Origin: Verrucomicrobiota bacterium
Lineage (GTDB): Bacteria > Verrucomicrobiota > Verrucomicrobiia > Limisphaerales > Pedosphaeraceae
Length of the DNA stretch: 64,000 nucleotides
Direction of reading: 5' to 3'
NCBI GenBank assembly: GCA_021325145.1
Contig: JAJPHR010000080.1
Span: forward strand, 47,983 to 111,982
Within the stretch, counting starts at the first letter, position 1. Every line of letters begins with the position of its first letter. Positions 60,472-64,000 of this stretch are shown here, one piece after another. The position numbers and the translations under genes were made by a program. The notes under the pieces were generated by a model. It did no database searches. It was not told the DNA's origin and was given only the letters and a program-made list of their open reading frames with translations.

Positions 60472-62538
60472 ATGACCTCGGCATTGGTCAAATGTGCGCT
60501 CTGCGCCGGGTTGCTGCTCGCTTTTTTAAGGCCGGCTTCCGCCCAGACATCCGCGCCGCCAGATTTCGCAACCCTGACGACGGCCGGACAAGTGCACGCC
60601 CTCTCCGCCGCCCAGGCCCGCGAGGGCCACCCCGTCAGTCTTTCGGGCGTGGTGACCTATTGCGACCGCCTGGGAACCTTCTTCGTCTCCGATGACACCG
60701 GTGGAATCTACGTGCTTCCGCCGCCCAATCTGAGCGGGTTGCAATTCGGGATGGCGGTAAAGATCACGGGCACGACCGGGGCCGGCGATTTCGCGCCGAT
60801 CGTTCACGCAACGTCCATCACACCCGGAGGCTTCGCCCCGCTGCCGCCGCCACATGTCGTTTCGCTCGATGATCTCGCCAGCGGCGGCGAAGACTGCGAA
60901 TGGGTTGAGATCCGCGGCATCGTCCGGGCCGCCGGCATCAGTTCGGAAACCGGCTTCGCCGAATTCCGCGTTGCCACCGGCGGACGCCAACTGCGCGTGC
61001 AAATCGCCGGCCTCGAAGCCACCACCAACTTCGACCGCTTCGTCGATGCCAAAGTGCGCCTGCGGGGCGCCGTCGGCGGCATTTTCAACCAAAAGCGGCA
61101 GCTCGTCGCCTCCAAGCTGTTCGTCCCCACACCCGAGCAGGTCGTCATCGATGAGCCGCCGCCTTCCGCGCCGTTTGACGTGCCGGTGCGGCCTGTCAAA
61201 TCCGTGCTGCAATACACCCCTCGCACCTCGTACGGCCATCGTGTGAAACTTCGGGGCGCGGTCACCTTCAGCCAGTCGCCGCGCTCGGTGTTTATTCGCG
61301 ACGCCACCCAGGGAATCGAAATCCGCTCTGACGCCGCGCCGCGGTTGCAAGTCGGTGACGAAGTGGAAGTCATCGGCTTCCCGGCGGTTGGCGAATGGAC
61401 ACCTTTGCTCGAAGACGCAACGATTCGAAAAGTAGGCGCCGTCACGCCGCCGCTTCCCGCGGTGGTCACGCCCCGCGAAGCTCTCGAAGGAGATCTTGAC
61501 AGTGAATTGGTTCAGGTGAATGCCACGCTGGTCGATTATGTTCCGCGCCGTGAAGGGGAAGTCCTCCTGCTCCAATCCGGCGAACTGCTTTTCAATGCGA
61601 TCCTCCCCAGTCCGCCAAGGCACAACCCGCTTTCCGCGCTGCCCAAAGGCAGCCTGCTTCGTCTCACCGGCATTTGCCAGGTTCAGGTGGGAGGGCCCGG
61701 CAAATACCGGCTCGCTTTCCGGATCCTGCTCCGTAACCCGGGCGATGTAGTGGTGCTCAGCCAGCCACCCTGGTGGACGCTCGCCCGAATCCTGTGGGTG
61801 CTGGCCATCATGACTGCGGTATTTTTGCTCGCGTTGATTTGGGTTTTCGTGCTTGGCCGCCGGGTCCGCGCCCAGACCGCGCTCATCCGCCAAAAGCTGC
61901 ATCGGGAAGCAATTCTCGAGGAACGCGGCCGCATCGCCCGGGACATCCACGACGAACTCGGCTCCAGCCTCACCCGCATCACCATGCTCGGCGAACGCGC
62001 CGAGGAAGACCTCGCCAAACGCGAGGAGGTCGGCGGCCACCTGCGTAAAATCGTCGCCTCCGCCCGCGGCACGGTCCAGTCCCTCGAGGAAATTGTCTGG
62101 GCCGTCAACCCGGAGAACGACACGCTGGACGGGTTGGTGGGCTTCATCAGCCATTATGCCGACCAGTTCTTCGAGAGCGCCAACGTGCATTGCCGATTGG
62201 AAATGCCGGTCGAGCTTTCTCCGGCCACGCTGCCGGCGGAATCGCGTCACAACCTGTTCCTGGTAGTGAAAGAGGCGCTGAACAACGTCCTCAAACATTC
62301 CCATGCCACCGAGGTGCGCGTGCGCGTGGCTGAAACCACTTCCGGCCTGGAGATTGTCATCGAAGACAACGGCGTGGGCTTTGATCCGCCGATGGCCACC
62401 GCCCGCCACGCGGGCAACGGATTGGAGAACATGCGCAAACGAATTGAAAGTCTGGGCGGATCTTTTGTGATCACGAGCGTTCCCGGTAAAGGCACGTGCC
62501 TGACCGCCAAATTGAACCTGCAACCCTCGCTGGCGTAA
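60472..62538 (+). CDS. NarX/NarL-class sensor histidine kinase with exported OB-like sensor
   Basis: 688 residues from ATG 60472, which yields a signal peptide (MTSALVKCALCAGLLLAFLR). The sensor part contains two OB-like units: SGVVTYCDRLGTFFVSDDTG and, 200 residues later, RGAVTFSQSPRSVFIRDATQ. A membrane helix (about 439-462, ILWVLAIMTAVFLLALIWVF) leads to HisKA_3 with H493 (RIARDIHDELGSS) and an HATPase_c (KEALNNVLKHS, IEDNGVGFDPP, GNGLENMRKRI). It probably phosphorylates a NarL-type regulator. None adjoins; the one at 50422 is a candidate. Confidence 0.88.
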   Translation: MTSALVKCALCAGLLLAFLRPASAQTSAPPDFATLTTAGQVHALSAAQAREGHPVSLSGVVTYCDRLGTFFVSDDTGGIYVLPPPNLSGLQFGMAVKITGTTGAGDFAPIVHATSITPGGFAPLPPPHVVSLDDLASGGEDCEWVEIRGIVRAAGISSETGFAEFRVATGGRQLRVQIAGLEATTNFDRFVDAKVRLRGAVGGIFNQKRQLVASKLFVPTPEQVVIDEPPPSAPFDVPVRPVKSVLQYTPRTSYGHRVKLRGAVTFSQSPRSVFIRDATQGIEIRSDAAPRLQVGDEVEVIGFPAVGEWTPLLEDATIRKVGAVTPPLPAVVTPREALEGDLDSELVQVNATLVDYVPRREGEVLLLQSGELLFNAILPSPPRHNPLSALPKGSLLRLTGICQVQVGGPGKYRLAFRILLRNPGDVVVLSQPPWWTLARILWVLAIMTAVFLLALIWVFVLGRRVRAQTALIRQKLHREAILEERGRIARDIHDELGSSLTRITMLGERAEEDLAKREEVGGHLRKIVASARGTVQSLEEIVWAVNPENDTLDGLVGFISHYADQFFESANVHCRLEMPVELSPATLPAESRHNLFLVVKEALNNVLKHSHATEVRVRVAETTSGLEIVIEDNGVGFDPPMATARHAGNGLENMRKRIESLGGSFVITSVPGKGTCLTAKLNLQPSLA

Positions 62539-62689
62539 GCCCACGGCAGTTATTCCCGCCCTGTCTCCATACAGTTCCTGCGACACGGCGCGCTCGGAGT
62601 GACGCACCTTGCCTGCCTTGGCAGGGCGGGCAGTCCCGTGCACGCTGCCGGTCCGTCACGCGCACCCGTACGTCCCGGTCGACACGACA

Positions 62690-62902
62690 TCACTGATAAT
62701 GCGGCGGCTTTTGATTGGTGGATTTGATGCGCTCCAACTCCATCGTTTCAACCGTGCGCGAGATTCGTTGCTGCTGCGCTTGCATCCGGGTGAGTTCCCG
62801 CCCTTGTTCCAACACGACCTGGTTCAGTTGCTCGTAGAGGTGCTCCAAATGTGCCACGTGCGATTCGATCTTCTCCAACCTTTCAGCAAGTTCTTTGTCC
62901 AT
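62690..62902 (-). CDS. slyX: SlyX family protein
   Basis: 70 residues from ATG 62902. A single coiled-coil helix (MDKELAERLEKIESHVAHLE, YEQLNQVVLEQGRELTRMQ) and the typical ending KPPHY. The role of SlyX is unknown. Stands alone next to convergent gene ends. Confidence 0.88.
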   Translation of the reverse strand: MDKELAERLEKIESHVAHLEHLYEQLNQVVLEQGRELTRMQAQQQRISRTVETMELERIKSTNQKPPHYQ

Positions 62903-63028
62903 GCGGAAACTATAGACTGAATTAAGAGCATGAGGGAGAGACAAAAAGGACAGATGTATCTTGAGCCCGCAATACTTCGTCCTTTGCAAAAAGGCGGCCC
63001 GGGTCTTTATTGAAGTGTGACCGCAAGC

Positions 63029-63652
63029 ATGACTTCAAAGCAAACGGAACGGCTGCTGGCCGAACACGTGGACGCACTGCTCGCGTGCCGGCGCTGTCCG
63101 AACATGCACAAACCTGTGGTCAGCGGCGGCGCCGTCGTCAGCCGGGTCATGCTCGTTGGACAGGCGCCCGGTGACAAGGAGCCGGTTCTTGGCCGGCCCT
63201 TTGCCTGGACTGCGGGGAAGACTCTGTTCCGCTGGTTCAACGAGACGGCCGGAATGACCGAAGCTGCTTTTCGCTCGTCAATCTACATGGCGGCCGTTTG
63301 CCGCTGCTTTCCCGGCAAAAAAGCAACGGGCGGCGACCGCGTTCCCGCGCCGGAGGAAGTGCAAAATTGCTCGGCCTGGCTTCAGCGCGAGATCGAGATC
63401 CTCAAACCCGCGCTCGTCATCCCGGTCGGCAAGCTGGCGATTGGTCAATTCGTCCCGCTGCAAAAGCTCGATGCCCTGATCGGGCAGCAACTGCACGTGA
63501 CTTACGCGCGGCACAGTTTTGATCTGATCCCGCTTCCGCATCCGTCGGGGGCTTCGCCCTGGCATCGAATGGAGCCGGGAAAAACTTTGTTGCAGCAGGC
63601 ATTGCGATTGATCGTCGCCCATCCGGCATTCGAGGAGATCAAGCCGGCGTGA
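63029..63652 (+). CDS. Uracil-DNA glycosylase family protein (Fe-S, UdgB/family 4-5-like)
   Basis: 207 residues from ATG 63029 (a GTG at 63017 is the alternative). Cysteines LLACRRCPNM plus later VCRCFPG and VQNCSAW can ligate the Fe-S cluster; the active-site motif is LVGQAPGDKEPVLGRPFAWT, and the DNA-contact loop is LPHPSGASPW. It removes uracil from DNA in base-excision repair. It resembles the UDG-like proteins of families 4-5; exact family not decided. Confidence 0.85.
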   Translation: MTSKQTERLLAEHVDALLACRRCPNMHKPVVSGGAVVSRVMLVGQAPGDKEPVLGRPFAWTAGKTLFRWFNETAGMTEAAFRSSIYMAAVCRCFPGKKATGGDRVPAPEEVQNCSAWLQREIEILKPALVIPVGKLAIGQFVPLQKLDALIGQQLHVTYARHSFDLIPLPHPSGASPWHRMEPGKTLLQQALRLIVAHPAFEEIKPA

Positions 63653-63694
63653 GGAAATTGCCGCGCCTTTTCGTGGCCATGCGAGGGCATGCTG

Positions 63695-64000
63695 TCACTT
63701 TTCAGAATGGAGCGCGGGCCTGCGCCCCACGGCAAGGTGGCGCGATTTGCGCCGCGAAATCCACCCTCGCCCTGCTTGAAGCACGGTAAACGCCACGCAC
63801 CCCCACCCGAACCAGTCACCGTGCTGATGGTAAAATGTTGGCACGCGCTTTTCGCCGGGAAAAAGCGTGGGAATGCGCACAATTAAATAGCCCGGGCCAT
63901 AGATGCCGTGCTCTTTGCTCACGAACATCTCGCGAATCTGGCCGTGCGAACCCACCCAGCAGGTCAGGCCGTTGTTGGAACAGCGCACGAGCGGCACGGC
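63695..64000 (-). CDS. lnt: Apolipoprotein N-acyltransferase, C-terminal part
   Basis: Partial: the frame continues past the right edge. The visible 102 residues start AVPLVRCSNNGLTCWVG, the nitrilase-like stretch with the third part of the Lnt active site, and run through FYHQHGDWFGWGCVAFTVLQ, where a membrane helix closes the protein. Lnt acylates the N-terminal cysteine of lipoproteins in the inner membrane. Relevant here because a lipoprotein globin lies upstream. Confidence 0.8.
   Translation of the reverse strand, partial: AVPLVRCSNNGLTCWVGSHGQIREMFVSKEHGIYGPGYLIVRIPTLFPGEKRVPTFYHQHGDWFGWGCVAFTVLQAGRGWISRRKSRHLAVGRRPALHSEK

Noticed and set aside
60526..62643. 705-codon open frame on minus opposite the sensor kinase
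   Set aside because: The plus strand has clear kinase motifs; the minus translation is Gly/Arg/His-rich without domains.
1..64000. CRISPR arrays, insertion sequences, prophage
   Set aside because: No spaced direct repeats of about 30 bp, no transposase and no phage structural genes were found; the only recombinase is Xer-like and sits next to topB.

Overview
The window looks like a piece of a Verrucomicrobiota chromosome, probably from the Pedosphaera/Limisphaerales side of the phylum. This is an inference from gene content and style, not from a marker gene. The pointers are a prepilin-like secreted protein, very large secreted proteins ending in an 'FYR' type module, a complete MoxR/DUF58/Bat operon, a small 'MSRRGKIARLP' protein, GC-rich coding sequence with weak Shine-Dalgarno signals, and many short dispersed intergenic repeats. 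I see no rRNA, tRNA, CRISPR array, insertion sequence or prophage.

Layout. 1-3.0 kb (+): end of a DRTGG-domain protein, hisC and argA (amino-acid biosynthesis). 3.3-5.2 kb: a small unknown protein, a phosphatase-like protein with a C-terminal haem c motif, and two repeat elements. 5.3-8.7 kb (+): malQ of the DPE2 type and frr. 8.8-14.3 kb (-): prs, rplY, pth, rpsF, ssb and rplI (translation and nucleotide supply, without rpsR), preceded by mnmA. 14.4-19.2 kb: an AraC-type regulator, a truncated-looking small ORF, and two exported proteins. 19.8-26.1 kb (-): gltBD glutamate synthase. 26.4-28.4 kb: a secreted beta-helix protein.

28.6-37.6 kb (-) is an eight-gene operon: moxR, DUF58, a DUF4381-like gene, batA, batB, a TPR gene, batD and a batE-like gene. 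It should encode a membrane-bound VWA/AAA+ stress or chaperone complex. 37.8-40.0 kb holds three hydrogenase helpers (nickel permease, maturation protease, associated protein) with no hydrogenase structural genes in view. 40.2-45.8 kb: a histidine phosphatase, rhamnulokinase and lutABC lactate oxidation. 46.0-51.1 kb: a toxin-antitoxin pair, a methyltransferase, a membrane MutS-like ATPase, a secreted metallo-beta-lactamase-fold protein and a NarL-type response regulator. 51.4-55.8 kb (-): a small protein, topB and a xerC/D recombinase. 56.5-64 kb: mnmE, a small protein, a lipoprotein truncated haemoglobin coupled to an AsmA-like protein, a NarL-class sensor kinase, slyX, a uracil-DNA glycosylase and the end of lnt.

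The most unusual signals are the repeats. Two arrays keep a strict 10-bp register, one directly upstream of the small protein at 55310-55822. A 141-bp hairpin-bounded element has partial copies elsewhere. A family of CCAAGCACCAAAC / TTGGTGCTTGG segments has been built into the N-termini, including the signal peptides, of several Bat-operon genes. The phosphatase-cytochrome fusion and the lipoprotein haemoglobin are the most unusual proteins.
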